Origin: RYN-428 sp035551995
GTDB lineage: Bacteria; Planctomycetota; Phycisphaerae; Tepidisphaerales; Tepidisphaeraceae
Assembly (NCBI GenBank): GCA_035551995.1
Contig: DASZME010000078.1
Coordinates: 1 to 64,000 of the forward strand
DNA: 64,000 nucleotides
Direction: 5' to 3'
Part shown: piece by piece, positions 45,119-54,232 of the stretch
Layout of the letters: each line of letters opens with the position of its first letter
Numbering within the stretch: the stretch's first letter is position 1
The notes under the pieces: model-generated
What the model was told of the DNA's origin: nothing
What the model saw: the letters and a program-made list of their open reading frames with translations, nothing else
Databases searched by the model: none
Position numbers and translations under genes: made by a program

Positions 45119-48100
45119 ATGACCCCCAACGAGAAAAAATCGTTATTCGACGGCATCAATTTTTTCCGGCGCGCCAGCCAGACCTGGGCTGCGGTCAAGA
45201 CCGTCGACACCGACCGCCTCTCGCATGGCGCCCGCCAATTTGAAATGCTTGAATCCAGGGTGCTCATGTCCGTGGCCCACCCGCTCGTGCAGGTCGCGGC
45301 CACGCCGCCGCATCCCGCCCACGTGGTTAATTTGAAGACCAAGGCCAAGGCGCCCGCGCCCGTCGCCCCTTCGGCGCCGACCGGCCTCAATGCCGTTCCG
45401 CTTACCTTTAACAGCGTCCAATTGAGCTGGTCTTCCGGCGACGAACCGGCGACCGGATTCATCGTCCTGCGCGCCACGGACGGCGCGCACTATAGCCAGA
45501 TCGCGAAATTCGCCGGCGCCGCCACAACCTACACCGACAAGAGCGTGGTTTCCTCTCACAGCTATTCCTACGAAGTCGAAGCATACACCGGCGCCCTGGC
45601 GTCCCCGGCGTCCGCGCCGGCCGCGGCGTCCACCGCCCTGGCCGCTCCGGCGACATTCGCCGCAAGCGCCGCCGGGCCGACCAGCGTTCACCTCACATGG
45701 GCGATCAATGAAACATTGGCCTCCGGATATACCGTGCTTCGATCCACCGACGGCGTCCATTTCTCTCAGCTCGTCCAGCTTCCCGCGCCGAAGATCGGCG
45801 CCTATACCGATACCGCCGTTTCTTCAAACACAGTCTATCTCTACGAAATTCAAGCCTACAACGGCAACAAGACCTCCGCGGTCTCCGCCGCCGCGCGCGT
45901 CACGACTCCCCTGATCGCACCGACCGCCCTTGCCGCTAGCTTTCAAAATACGGCGGTCGTTCTAACGTGGACCGGCAATGATTCGTCGGCAACTGGATAT
46001 CTCGTCTTCCGATCGAGCGACGGAAAGAGCTTCACGCAAATCGCAACCGTCGGCCGCAACGGCCCAACGACATTTGCCGACACTTCCGCTGTATCGGGCT
46101 GCATCTATACCTATAAAGTGCAAGCGTATGCCGGCGGCAACACGTCGGCCGCCAGTCCGGTCGTCACGCTGAACACGCCGCTGAAAGCCCCATCCGCACT
46201 GGCGGCGGCCGCATCCGGCCCAACCGCCGTTCGCCTCTCGTGGACCGGCAATGACCGCAACGCCGCCGGCTATTTGGTGCTTCGATCCACCGACGGCGTG
46301 CATTACACACAGATCGCGAAGCTTATGGGCCAGCCCCTGACGACGTATACCGACGCCGGCGCCGTCTCTGGAACATCTTACTATTACCAGGTTCGCGCCT
46401 ATGCCGGCACGATCACCTCCGATCCGGCCAATGCCGTCGCAGTGACGACGCCGCTTACCGCGCCCGCCGCCTTGATCGCTAACGCGGCGAGTCCGACAAG
46501 CGCCACGCTTGCCTGGTCGGCCGGTGATCCGCTGACCACTGGCTATAGAGTCCTTCGGTCCACCGATGGCACAACCTACTCACAACTAACTCAGATCGCC
46601 TCGGCGAGCACTTTCACCTATACTGACGGCTCGGCCTCGTCGGATACGACATACTTCTATGAGATCGAGGCCTTCAGCGCCACCAGCGTGTCGGCGCCCT
46701 CATCGGCCAGCAGCGTTATCACGCCGCTCGCGGCGGCTTCCGGTCTCACCGCGACGATCGGGAGAGGGGCCGTGCAGTTGTCGTGGATCGACAACGATTC
46801 CACCGCAGCCGGCTATCTCATCTTCCGTTCAAGCGACGCCAAGCCGTTTATGCCGGTGGCCAATGCGAACAGTCCGGCCGCCACAAATTATGCGGATACG
46901 ACAATTCTCTCCGGTCATTCTTACAGCTACATTGTTCAGGCCTACAATGGCGCCAACTTGTCGGCCATGTCATCGATCGTGTCCGTGGGGACGCCGTTGA
47001 CGGCGCCTTCGTCTCTTGCCGTGACGGCCAACACCGCCGCCGGCGTGCAGCTTTCATGGACGAATAACGATGCGAATGCGCTGGGCTTCTATGTGCTTCG
47101 CTCGACCGACGGGGCGCACTTTACACAGCTTGCCGCGCTGACCGTGCCGGCTACATCAAACTACACCGACGCTACCATCGCCACTGGCGCCAGCTATACC
47201 TATGAAGTTGAAGCTTATGCCGGCGACATCGCGTCGGCGCCGTCAAACAAGGTGAACCCGACCGTCCCGCTCGCCGCTCCCGCCACGCTTACCGCTACGT
47301 TGACCGGCGCCTATGTTAGTCTCGCGTGGACGGACAGGGATTCCGCCGCCACGGGTTACGACATCCTGCGCTCGACGGACGGCGTTACCTTCACGCAGCT
47401 TACACAGCTTGCCGACGCCTCGGTCAAAAGCTACACCGACCTCTCCGCCACCGGCGGTCAGACGTACGACTATCAAGTCCGGGCCTACAATCTCTCCGTC
47501 TCTTCGGCTGTCTCAAACACCGCCACGATCGCCACGCCCGGCGGAAACGTGACCAATGGCGTGTCGGTGACGACGCGATTCGGCGATGAGCTCATAATCA
47601 CAGCCACCGGCGCCAGCGATACGGTCGTCATCACTGAAAGCGGCGATACCTTAACCATCACCGGCGACGGGCAGGTCTTCATAGACGCCGCCCCGGCCGG
47701 CGGAACGTTTGTTTACACGCGCGGCGGCAGCGACTCGGTCACCGTCAATTCGTCCGTCACGTCGCCGCTGACGATCGATTCCATCGACGCCGCCTCCACC
47801 GTGATCAACAGCGGCGGCGCCGCCGTCAGCGCGTGGGTTGACTCGACCGACACGCTGTTCGGTACAGCCACGGCCCATCCGGTCGCGAGCTTCGCGGCCG
47901 GCGTAAGCAAAGCCCTTGGCGCGAGTCTGGCAAATCCCAAGGACGCCGGTACCACCGCAAAAGATAATTTGTCGCTCTTTGGCACGGGCCCGACCGCAGC
48001 CGACGTGAATCAAGGCTCCGTCGGCGACTGTTATTTCCTGGCCTCGCTGGCCGCTTTCGCCGATGAAAGTCCGCAGACGCTGGTCAATTCGGCCGTCGAT

Positions 48101-48637
48101 CTGGGCGACGGAACCTACGCCGTCGAATTCCACGCCAGCTCCGGTCCAGTGTATGTTCGGGTCAATAACAGCTTCACCGTCGGTGGTTTTGGCGGATACT
48201 CCTATGCCCATCCCGGCGCCGACGACACGATATGGGCCGCGGTTATGGAAAAAGCCTTCGCCTACTTCCGCACCGGCGCCAATACCTATAACTCGATCAA
48301 CAGCGGCTGGATGAACGAGGTCTATACCGACCTTGGCGTGCAATCGACCAGTTTCACGCCGTCGGCATTCTCGGACAACGACCTGTTCAATCTACTTTCG
48401 ATCGACCTGTCCGAAGGCGACGCCGTCAGCTTCGGCACGCAAAACGCCCCGAACCTGGTTCAGAGCCACGCCTACACGCTCCTGAGCGTCACCAACACCG
48501 GCGGCGTGAATCATTATGTCGTCCGCAATCCGTGGGGACAGTCCGGCGACAGCCTAGAAAATAGCCAGGGGATCGCAACGCTGACGTACGCCCAGTTCGT
48601 CGCGAATTTCGTGAGTGGAACGGCGGCACTGAATTAG
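45119..48637 (+). CDS. LEPR-XLL protein with eight FN3 repeats and a calpain-like protease
   Basis: Surface or secreted protein of 1172 aa. It begins with a ~40-residue leader leading to FEMLESRVLMS (LEPR-XLL motif), followed by eight fibronectin type III repeats (~residues 86-805, each ~90 aa with GYLVLRSTDG-like strands). A short beta segment (~810-940) follows. The C-terminal domain (~950-1172) is calpain-like (peptidase C2): C971 in NQGSVGDCYFLASLAAF, H1117 in QSHAYTLLSV and N1137 in VRNPWGQSGD form the catalytic triad. Expected to be calcium- or self-regulated extracellular cysteine protease. No clear ribosome-binding site except GTGGAGG 8 bp before ATG. Confidence 0.9.
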   Translation: MTPNEKKSLFDGINFFRRASQTWAAVKTVDTDRLSHGARQFEMLESRVLMSVAHPLVQVAATPPHPAHVVNLKTKAKAPAPVAPSAPTGLNAVPLTFNSVQLSWSSGDEPATGFIVLRATDGAHYSQIAKFAGAATTYTDKSVVSSHSYSYEVEAYTGALASPASAPAAASTALAAPATFAASAAGPTSVHLTWAINETLASGYTVLRSTDGVHFSQLVQLPAPKIGAYTDTAVSSNTVYLYEIQAYNGNKTSAVSAAARVTTPLIAPTALAASFQNTAVVLTWTGNDSSATGYLVFRSSDGKSFTQIATVGRNGPTTFADTSAVSGCIYTYKVQAYAGGNTSAASPVVTLNTPLKAPSALAAAASGPTAVRLSWTGNDRNAAGYLVLRSTDGVHYTQIAKLMGQPLTTYTDAGAVSGTSYYYQVRAYAGTITSDPANAVAVTTPLTAPAALIANAASPTSATLAWSAGDPLTTGYRVLRSTDGTTYSQLTQIASASTFTYTDGSASSDTTYFYEIEAFSATSVSAPSSASSVITPLAAASGLTATIGRGAVQLSWIDNDSTAAGYLIFRSSDAKPFMPVANANSPAATNYADTTILSGHSYSYIVQAYNGANLSAMSSIVSVGTPLTAPSSLAVTANTAAGVQLSWTNNDANALGFYVLRSTDGAHFTQLAALTVPATSNYTDATIATGASYTYEVEAYAGDIASAPSNKVNPTVPLAAPATLTATLTGAYVSLAWTDRDSAATGYDILRSTDGVTFTQLTQLADASVKSYTDLSATGGQTYDYQVRAYNLSVSSAVSNTATIATPGGNVTNGVSVTTRFGDELIITATGASDTVVITESGDTLTITGDGQVFIDAAPAGGTFVYTRGGSDSVTVNSSVTSPLTIDSIDAASTVINSGGAAVSAWVDSTDTLFGTATAHPVASFAAGVSKALGASLANPKDAGTTAKDNLSLFGTGPTAADVNQGSVGDCYFLASLAAFADESPQTLVNSAVDLGDGTYAVEFHASSGPVYVRVNNSFTVGGFGGYSYAHPGADDTIWAAVMEKAFAYFRTGANTYNSINSGWMNEVYTDLGVQSTSFTPSAFSDNDLFNLLSIDLSEGDAVSFGTQNAPNLVQSHAYTLLSVTNTGGVNHYVVRNPWGQSGDSLENSQGIATLTYAQFVANFVSGTAALN
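45374..47535 (+). repeat. Eight tandem fibronectin type III coding repeats
   Basis: Eight repeats of about 270 bp encode FN3 units sharing SWxxxDxxAxGYxVLRSTDG, YTDxSxxSGxxYxYxVxAY and a PLxAP linker between units. They differ enough at DNA level to be old duplications. Confidence 0.85.
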
Positions 48638-48661
48638 CGAGTTTTTCAGGTTGCTGTAGCG

Positions 48662-48750
48662 TTTCCACGTTTGGCGGCCCCGCTTGCGGGGCGTGTTTCG
48701 CGATCGAAGGGTTCGCGGCGTCCCGTAAGCGGGGCCCTAAACGCAGAGGC
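48662..48750. repeat. Paired inverted repeat after the calpain-like gene
   Basis: The plus-strand copy at 48669-48696 (26 of 28 bases as in the copy at 1293) and a degenerate minus-strand copy near 48719-48742 face each other and, with flanking GTAGCG/CTAC, can fold into one large hairpin. It lies between two converging genes and may end both transcripts. Confidence 0.7.
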
Positions 48751-48772
48751 TACGACTACTTTGAAAAATGCG

Positions 48773-49390
48773 CTAGGTCGCCGTGGTGAGCGCATTGAGA
48801 TCGGAGATTACGTTGGTCAAGTCGGGCGCCAATGCCTGCTGAGCCGACTGGAATGTGGCGGACAATGTCGCCCAGTCTGTCTGAAGCGCCTGATTGTCGC
48901 CATTGGCGGTGATGATCGCTTGTACGGCGCCGTTGATCTGTGTGATCGCGGTCGTTACGTCGGTGGTCAACTTGGCCACCAGCGGCGTTTCCAGCGTTTG
49001 CAGCGTCTTCAGGTCGGCGGCGAGCCGCTTCTGGGAGTTGGCGATTTTTGCCGCATTGCCCCCATCAAAGAGCGTGATGTGCAGGACATCGGAAACGACG
49101 GCTTGACCATCTTTATATCCGGCGCCGATTATGTGCGAGACGTCGGCCTGCAACTTTGAACGTGCCGACCCGACGGCATTGACGAGTCCGGATTTCAGCG
49201 GGCCGTTTTGTAAATGAAGGGCCTGGAGATCCGATTTGAATGTCTTGACGTCATCAATCAGCGCAACCTTGGCGTGCCCGGCGTCAGCGGCCAACGTGCT
49301 GATGTCCGAAGCCAGTTTTGTTTCGGCGGCCGCAAGAGTAACCGTGCTGAGCAATCGGCGGGACTCGAGCGACTCAATGAACTTCCACAT
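48773..49390 (-). CDS. LEPR-XLL helical surface protein, unknown function
   Basis: Exported protein of 205 aa starting MWKFIESLESRRLLS, the LEPR-XLL motif right at its N-terminus. The rest is almost entirely alpha-helical, with few prolines or cysteines and heptad-like Leu/Ala spacing (LASDISTLAADAG, RLAADLKTLQTLE, LTTDVTTAITQING). AAGGAG precedes two ATGs, at 49396 and 49390; 49390 has better spacing. Likely a coiled-coil cell-surface or envelope protein. Its function cannot be read from the sequence. Confidence 0.7.
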   Translation of the reverse strand: MWKFIESLESRRLLSTVTLAAAETKLASDISTLAADAGHAKVALIDDVKTFKSDLQALHLQNGPLKSGLVNAVGSARSKLQADVSHIIGAGYKDGQAVVSDVLHITLFDGGNAAKIANSQKRLAADLKTLQTLETPLVAKLTTDVTTAITQINGAVQAIITANGDNQALQTDWATLSATFQSAQQALAPDLTNVISDLNALTTAT

Positions 49391-49540
49391 CGTCATCCAC
49401 TCCTTATAACAAACGACCCGATCAGAAAACCAAGACACGCGGTTGGTAATTCTAGTACGCCAGTACCACTATGATAGTCTACCGCCAAGAATTTTTTGGC
49501 CAACAAATCGAGCGGGCTCCGCTGTCTGAAAAGAGTGTCT

Positions 49541-51967
49541 TTATACCGCCGTATCGCCTACTAACTCTTCCAGCATCTCGTCGGTGAATTGCGGGTCCAC
49601 AGCTCGGCACGCGGATGTCAGAATGTCCGCGATATTCCTCAGGCTCGTTTGCCACGCATCGGGGTTTGCGTCGCGCGGCGTCAATTGGGCGAACTCGCCG
49701 CAAAGCAGAATCATCCGCATCAAATGTTTGAAGAGGATCCCCTCCTGCTTAATCAGATCGCGGGAGCGCACGAATTGATCGAAATCGCCGCCATGGATCA
49801 GCAGGTCCCCTACCGCCCAAACCGGCGTGACGAATAGACCGCCGGCATGGTCAATCGCATTCTCGAAAAGCATTCGCATCTTCTGCGCCAGCGGAATCGG
49901 ATACTTACGCAATTCGGGCGGCACGTCGCTTTGGTCGGCCTGGGGATACATGTCGTCATGCGTGGCAAGGCCAGCCGTGAGAATAGCCGGGTCAACACGC
50001 TCGAGGGCGAGCTTGCCCGGCGGAAGTTCGTCCGGCCATGGGACGCGCACCGATTTGGCCACCGAGCCGGGCATCTCAAGCAGGCTTTCGAGGATCTGTA
50101 TCATCTCGTGCTGCTCGGCCATACCCAGATAGTCCATCAGGAACAGGCCGTACAACGGATGCACCGCTCGGAAAACCATTAGTTGTTTGAGCTTTTCCGT
50201 CGGCGTCGCGATAAGCGGTTCATACGGCTCGGATTCAGCGGGCGCGGCGATTGCCGAAGCGCGGCCCGCGACGGGCGCCGCGGCGGCGCCGAGGGTAAGT
50301 TGGCCCATCAATTCGGTGAAGGCTTGCGGAGCCGCGCTTTGTGTTTCGGCTGAATCATCCGAGTCATCCGGCGGTTCCGCGGAATCCGGATCGTCCGTCG
50401 GCGGTTCGATTGTCGGCGCCGCTATGACGGGATCGATCGTTTGACGCCAACTCGGCGGCAGCGGCGGGTCAAGAACTACAACGCCCATATGCGACAACGT
50501 CACGAGCATCTTTTTCAGACGTTTCAGTTCGCCTTCGATGGTCGGGAAATCCATCAATCGATGGCGGATGACCTCCCGGATCGGCTCGACCCGCGGGTTC
50601 GCGTCCAGCAGATACGCCAGCCACCGCCATGAAAGCCTGCCTTTGCTCGCCAGCCGCGCGGGCGGAGCGGTTTGCAGCCTGGCGAATTGATCGGCGTTCC
50701 AATAGACAAATCCGGCCCGCTTGGACGGCTTTTTTTTGTTCAGGGCTTTCTTCGCCTTCATCAATCCCGGGTCTTTGGTATCTTCGGGAATCGAATCATA
50801 CTTCAGCTTCCAGCGCGCCAGTTTCACGTCGTCCTCGTGCGCCAACGCGAAAACATGACCCTCGGCATCAAACTGCGGCCTTCCCGCCCGGCCGAACATC
50901 TGCTGCGCGGCGCCGGGCTCGATTATCTTTTTCTTGTCGCGCGGACCTTTGACCAGCGTCGTCAGCACGACCGATCGCGCCGGCAGATTAATTCCCGCCG
51001 CCAGCGTTTCGGTACAGACACACACCGGCAATAGCTTTTCCTGAAATAGCGTCTCAATCACCCTGCGGTAGCGCGGCAGCAAGCCGGCATGGTGAATGCC
51101 GATGCCCCGCGCCAGAAACGGGCGCAGGCGATTTCCCGAGCCAACGGAAAAGTCAAACGCTTCGAGGCGATCGAGCAGCGCCTTTCGCTGTCCTTCGGCA
51201 AACAGATCCTTCCCCTTCAAAACCTCGGCGGTGTTCCAGCAAATTTCGCGGTCGAAGCAGAAAACCAGCGCCGGCGTTCGGCGCAGCGCGTCTTCGCCGC
51301 GCGCGATCCGCTCCATGAAGTCCGGCAAAAGCTCGTCGCCGATCCAATGAAAATGAAGCGGAACCCGTCGTTCGGTTCCCTCGACCAGCGTTACGCTGCG
51401 GCCGAGGCTACGGGCCATCCAGTTGATAAACCGCGGCGCGTCGCCGACGGTTGCCGAGAGAAGCATGACGCGGACGTGTTTGGGAAGGAGTGTCAGCGCC
51501 AGCTCCCAGACGATGCCGCGCTGCGGTTCGTTGAAGTTATGAAATTCGTCCATGACCACCGCGCCCACGCCGGTGAAATCAAAGATTTCCGGATGAAGCA
51601 GACGATTGAGCAGCACCTCGGCGACGACCACTTTAATCCGCGCGTCGGGATTGACCGTGCGATGGCCAGTCACAAGGCCCACGCAATTTTGATCGAAGCC
51701 CCAGCGTGCGGCGGTCGCTTGCAGCTCGACGAATTTCTGATCCGTCAGCGCGATGAGCGGCGTCGAGTAATAGACGCCGGCGCCCGTGCGCAATCCCTCA
51801 TACACCGCCGCCTCGGCGACCAGCGTTTTGCCGGTGCCGGTCGGCGCCGACAGCAACACGCCCTGATCGCAAGCCGCCCAGGCGTACATCGCCTCTTCCT
51901 GAACGGGGTACGGCGCATAGGGCAGGCGTTCAAGATAGTCGAGGATAATTTCATCGCGGGAGACCAT
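49541..51967 (-). CDS. Ski2/Mtr4-like DEAD/DEAH-box helicase
   Basis: Cytoplasmic superfamily 2 helicase of 808 aa. Motif I APTGTGKT at residues 41-48; motif II DEFH in VVMDEFHNFN; motif III LLSATVGD; motif IV region ALVFCFDRE; motif V CTETLAAGINLPARSV; motif VI QMFGRAGRPQFD. The DEFH box and the C-terminal layout resemble eukaryotic exosome-associated Ski2/Mtr4 helicases. A Pro/Asp-rich linker (~530-570) separates the core from a C-terminal helical region. Likely acts in RNA unwinding or decay. Confidence 0.92.
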   Translation of the reverse strand: MVSRDEIILDYLERLPYAPYPVQEEAMYAWAACDQGVLLSAPTGTGKTLVAEAAVYEGLRTGAGVYYSTPLIALTDQKFVELQATAARWGFDQNCVGLVTGHRTVNPDARIKVVVAEVLLNRLLHPEIFDFTGVGAVVMDEFHNFNEPQRGIVWELALTLLPKHVRVMLLSATVGDAPRFINWMARSLGRSVTLVEGTERRVPLHFHWIGDELLPDFMERIARGEDALRRTPALVFCFDREICWNTAEVLKGKDLFAEGQRKALLDRLEAFDFSVGSGNRLRPFLARGIGIHHAGLLPRYRRVIETLFQEKLLPVCVCTETLAAGINLPARSVVLTTLVKGPRDKKKIIEPGAAQQMFGRAGRPQFDAEGHVFALAHEDDVKLARWKLKYDSIPEDTKDPGLMKAKKALNKKKPSKRAGFVYWNADQFARLQTAPPARLASKGRLSWRWLAYLLDANPRVEPIREVIRHRLMDFPTIEGELKRLKKMLVTLSHMGVVVLDPPLPPSWRQTIDPVIAAPTIEPPTDDPDSAEPPDDSDDSAETQSAAPQAFTELMGQLTLGAAAAPVAGRASAIAAPAESEPYEPLIATPTEKLKQLMVFRAVHPLYGLFLMDYLGMAEQHEMIQILESLLEMPGSVAKSVRVPWPDELPPGKLALERVDPAILTAGLATHDDMYPQADQSDVPPELRKYPIPLAQKMRMLFENAIDHAGGLFVTPVWAVGDLLIHGGDFDQFVRSRDLIKQEGILFKHLMRMILLCGEFAQLTPRDANPDAWQTSLRNIADILTSACRAVDPQFTDEMLEELVGDTAV

Positions 51968-52112
51968 GTCGGTAGTCTACCGTAAGGCAACGCCCGCCGC
52001 CGCCGGGTCGATATTTACGGCAAGCTTCCTCGCCGGTTGTCACGGATGAGAATATAAGGAATTCGAAATTAACGCGTGATACGATCATTGCGTAACCGAG
52101 CAGGAGGCCCGT

Positions 52113-52329
52113 ATGGCAAACTCACCAACCAGCGGTCGTCGTACCGGCGCCGCCATTCGAGCGTTGGCGGCTAGGCCGCACCTTCCCGCCTCTCGCCGGC
52201 GACGCTCATCCAGCTGATGGATAAGGGCCGAAAACGTCCCTCACGGCCAAGGAAACTCGCGAATTGGAATCGGTGCTCGATGACATCGACCGAAAATCTT
52301 TTTGGATGCTCGCGCGCGTTCTGGTTTAG
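52113..52329 (+). pseudogene. Small gene broken by two frameshifts
   Basis: A perfect ribosome-binding site (AGGAGG) lies 5 bp before the ATG. The frame starts MANSPTSGRRTGAAIRALAA, then a good continuation needs a one-base shift near 52200 (TLIQLMDKG) and a second near 52230 (SLTAKETRELESVLDDIDRK ... SFWMLARVLV, stop TAG at 52327). Each shift is consistent with a one-base deletion. The conceptual product, about 70 aa, is a helical protein with a charged C-terminal coil, like small planctomycete proteins of unknown function. Confidence 0.6.
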
Positions 52330-52387
52330 AAACGAACGTTTGGCAAGCAAAAATCCGCTCCGAAATGATGCATGGCGCCTCCGATCT

Positions 52388-54232
52388 TCATTTCCCGGCC
52401 GCGGATTTTGCCGGCGTCGTCAGCGCGTCGATGACGTAACTCTCGACGGTTGGATGCTTCACGTCCGGCGCGCCCGGATAGACCAATTCGCACGCCACGC
52501 CGATCTCTTTGCAATGTTCTTGCAGCTTCACGCCGAAGTTTGACGTGTGTGTCGGGTCCTTTTGTTCCATTCCCAGCGCGGGCGGCGTGCCGTAGATGAG
52601 GTAGACGGGCGGATCGTCCTTCGTCACCAGCGCGTACGGCGAATACTCCGCGATCCACGGCAGAATCTTTTCCCGACCCGCGAGAAATTCATCGAACTGC
52701 GATGTCTTTTTCACCCGGTCGGCGGTGAAGCCGAATGCATGGCCGCCGTAGTTGCTGTTCGGGGTCCATTCTTTCATCTGTCGCGGATCGAGCGAAGTCT
52801 GCGCCGCGACGACGGCGGCGCATGTCAGACGAGTCGATTCGCGCGCGATGGGATCACTGCTTCCTGGATCAGCCAGGTCATCGTGAAACGCGAGCCATAG
52901 CGAGGAGCACGCGCCCGCGGAACCGCCGCTTGCGCAAACGCGCTGTTTATCGATGTTCCACTCTTTGGCCTTGCTGCGGACGAATTGGAGCGCGCGGGCG
53001 GCGTCGTCGAGCGGCGCCTTTACCGGCGGTTTCACGTCGCCCGCCTGCGAGGTGAAACGGTAGTTGATCGCGACGACCGAAATCCCCGCCGCCAGATATT
53101 TCGCCGGGCTGTTCATGCCGTGCTTGTCGCCCGACGTCCATCCGCCGCCGTGAATGATAAACAAGAGCGGCGTCGGCTTGTCGGATTTCGCCTGATAGAA
53201 GTCGAGGACGTTTCGCTCATGCGGCCCATAGCGCACATCCGCCTCGGTCGGCGTCATCGGCGGACGCGGCCAACCCTTGAGCGTTTCGATAAGATACGCC
53301 GTCGCCGTCGCGTGCTTTACGCCAGGGGCGCCGGGATAGACAAGTTCGCACGGCACGCCGACGCTTTTGCATTTTTCCTGGAGCTTTACGCCGTAGTTGG
53401 CGGTATGCGTGGGGTCCTTTTGCTCCTGACCGATCGCCGGCGCCGCGCTGTAGATCAGGTAGACGGGAGGATCGTCGGCGCTCACATGTTCAATCGGCGA
53501 ATATTCCCTGATCCACGGCAACAGTTCCTCGCGATGGGCGAGAAACTCCGCGAAATGCTTGTCGCGCGATTTGAGATCGTTCGGGTCCATGAAGCCAAAC
53601 GCATGGCCGCCGTAACGGCTATTGGGCGTCCATTCCTTCAGCTGCAACGGATCGAGCGAGGTCTGCGCTCCCACGACCGCCGCGCACCAGAGCCGCGTCG
53701 ATTCGCGCGCGATCGCATCGTCGCTTTTGCGATCGGCCATGTCATCGTGAAACGCAAGCCAAAGCGACGAGCAGGCGCCTGCCGAGCCGCCGCTGGCGCC
53801 GATGCGGGCCTTGTCGATGTTCCATTCCTTGGCCTTGCTGCGCACGAATTGCAGCGCGCGGGCCGCATCGTGCAGGGGCCATTGCACCGGCGGTTTCACG
53901 CCGGCAAGCTGGGCCTGCCACGAATAGCGATAGTTGATCGAGACGACGGAAATACCGGCGGCCAGACATTGCGCCAGGCCGTCCGGATTCTTCTTGTCGC
54001 CCGTCACCCACCCGCCGCCGTGGATGAAAAAGAGCAACGGCCTAGGCCGATTTGACTTAGCCTGATAAAAGTCCAGCACCTGTCGTTCATGCGTGCCGTA
54101 AGCGACGTTTTCAAAGGTTGGCTTGGGCGGCGCCGGCTTTGTCGCGGATTGCTGATCGGCGGCCTGCGTCGAGGCGACGGCGAAAGTCAACGCGACGAAC
54201 CATAGCGACGCTAGAGAGCTGAACTGTTTCAT
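52388..54232 (-). CDS. Exported hydrolase with two tandem copies of the domain
   Basis: Secreted protein of 614 aa with signal peptide MKQFSSLASLWFVALTFAVA. Two nearly identical alpha/beta-hydrolase domains (~residues 39-320 and ~330-605) follow. Each has the oxyanion motif HGGGW, the segment AARALQFVRSKAKEWNIDK, nucleophile elbow ASGGSAGACSSLW and a conserved DPPVYLIY near the acid; the duplicate halves read YGTHERQVLDFYQAKS and YGPHERNVLDFYQAKS. BD-FAE/carboxylesterase group, perhaps acting on acetylated or feruloylated sugars. The start overlaps the stop of the GT25-like gene (ATGA). Confidence 0.9.
   Translation of the reverse strand: MKQFSSLASLWFVALTFAVASTQAADQQSATKPAPPKPTFENVAYGTHERQVLDFYQAKSNRPRPLLFFIHGGGWVTGDKKNPDGLAQCLAAGISVVSINYRYSWQAQLAGVKPPVQWPLHDAARALQFVRSKAKEWNIDKARIGASGGSAGACSSLWLAFHDDMADRKSDDAIARESTRLWCAAVVGAQTSLDPLQLKEWTPNSRYGGHAFGFMDPNDLKSRDKHFAEFLAHREELLPWIREYSPIEHVSADDPPVYLIYSAAPAIGQEQKDPTHTANYGVKLQEKCKSVGVPCELVYPGAPGVKHATATAYLIETLKGWPRPPMTPTEADVRYGPHERNVLDFYQAKSDKPTPLLFIIHGGGWTSGDKHGMNSPAKYLAAGISVVAINYRFTSQAGDVKPPVKAPLDDAARALQFVRSKAKEWNIDKQRVCASGGSAGACSSLWLAFHDDLADPGSSDPIARESTRLTCAAVVAAQTSLDPRQMKEWTPNSNYGGHAFGFTADRVKKTSQFDEFLAGREKILPWIAEYSPYALVTKDDPPVYLIYGTPPALGMEQKDPTHTSNFGVKLQEHCKEIGVACELVYPGAPDVKHPTVESYVIDALTTPAKSAAGK

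Noticed and set aside
45374..47535. Tandem repeats as a possible CRISPR-like array
   Set aside because: The ~270-bp periodic units are coding FN3 domains in a single open frame, not short repeats with unique spacers.
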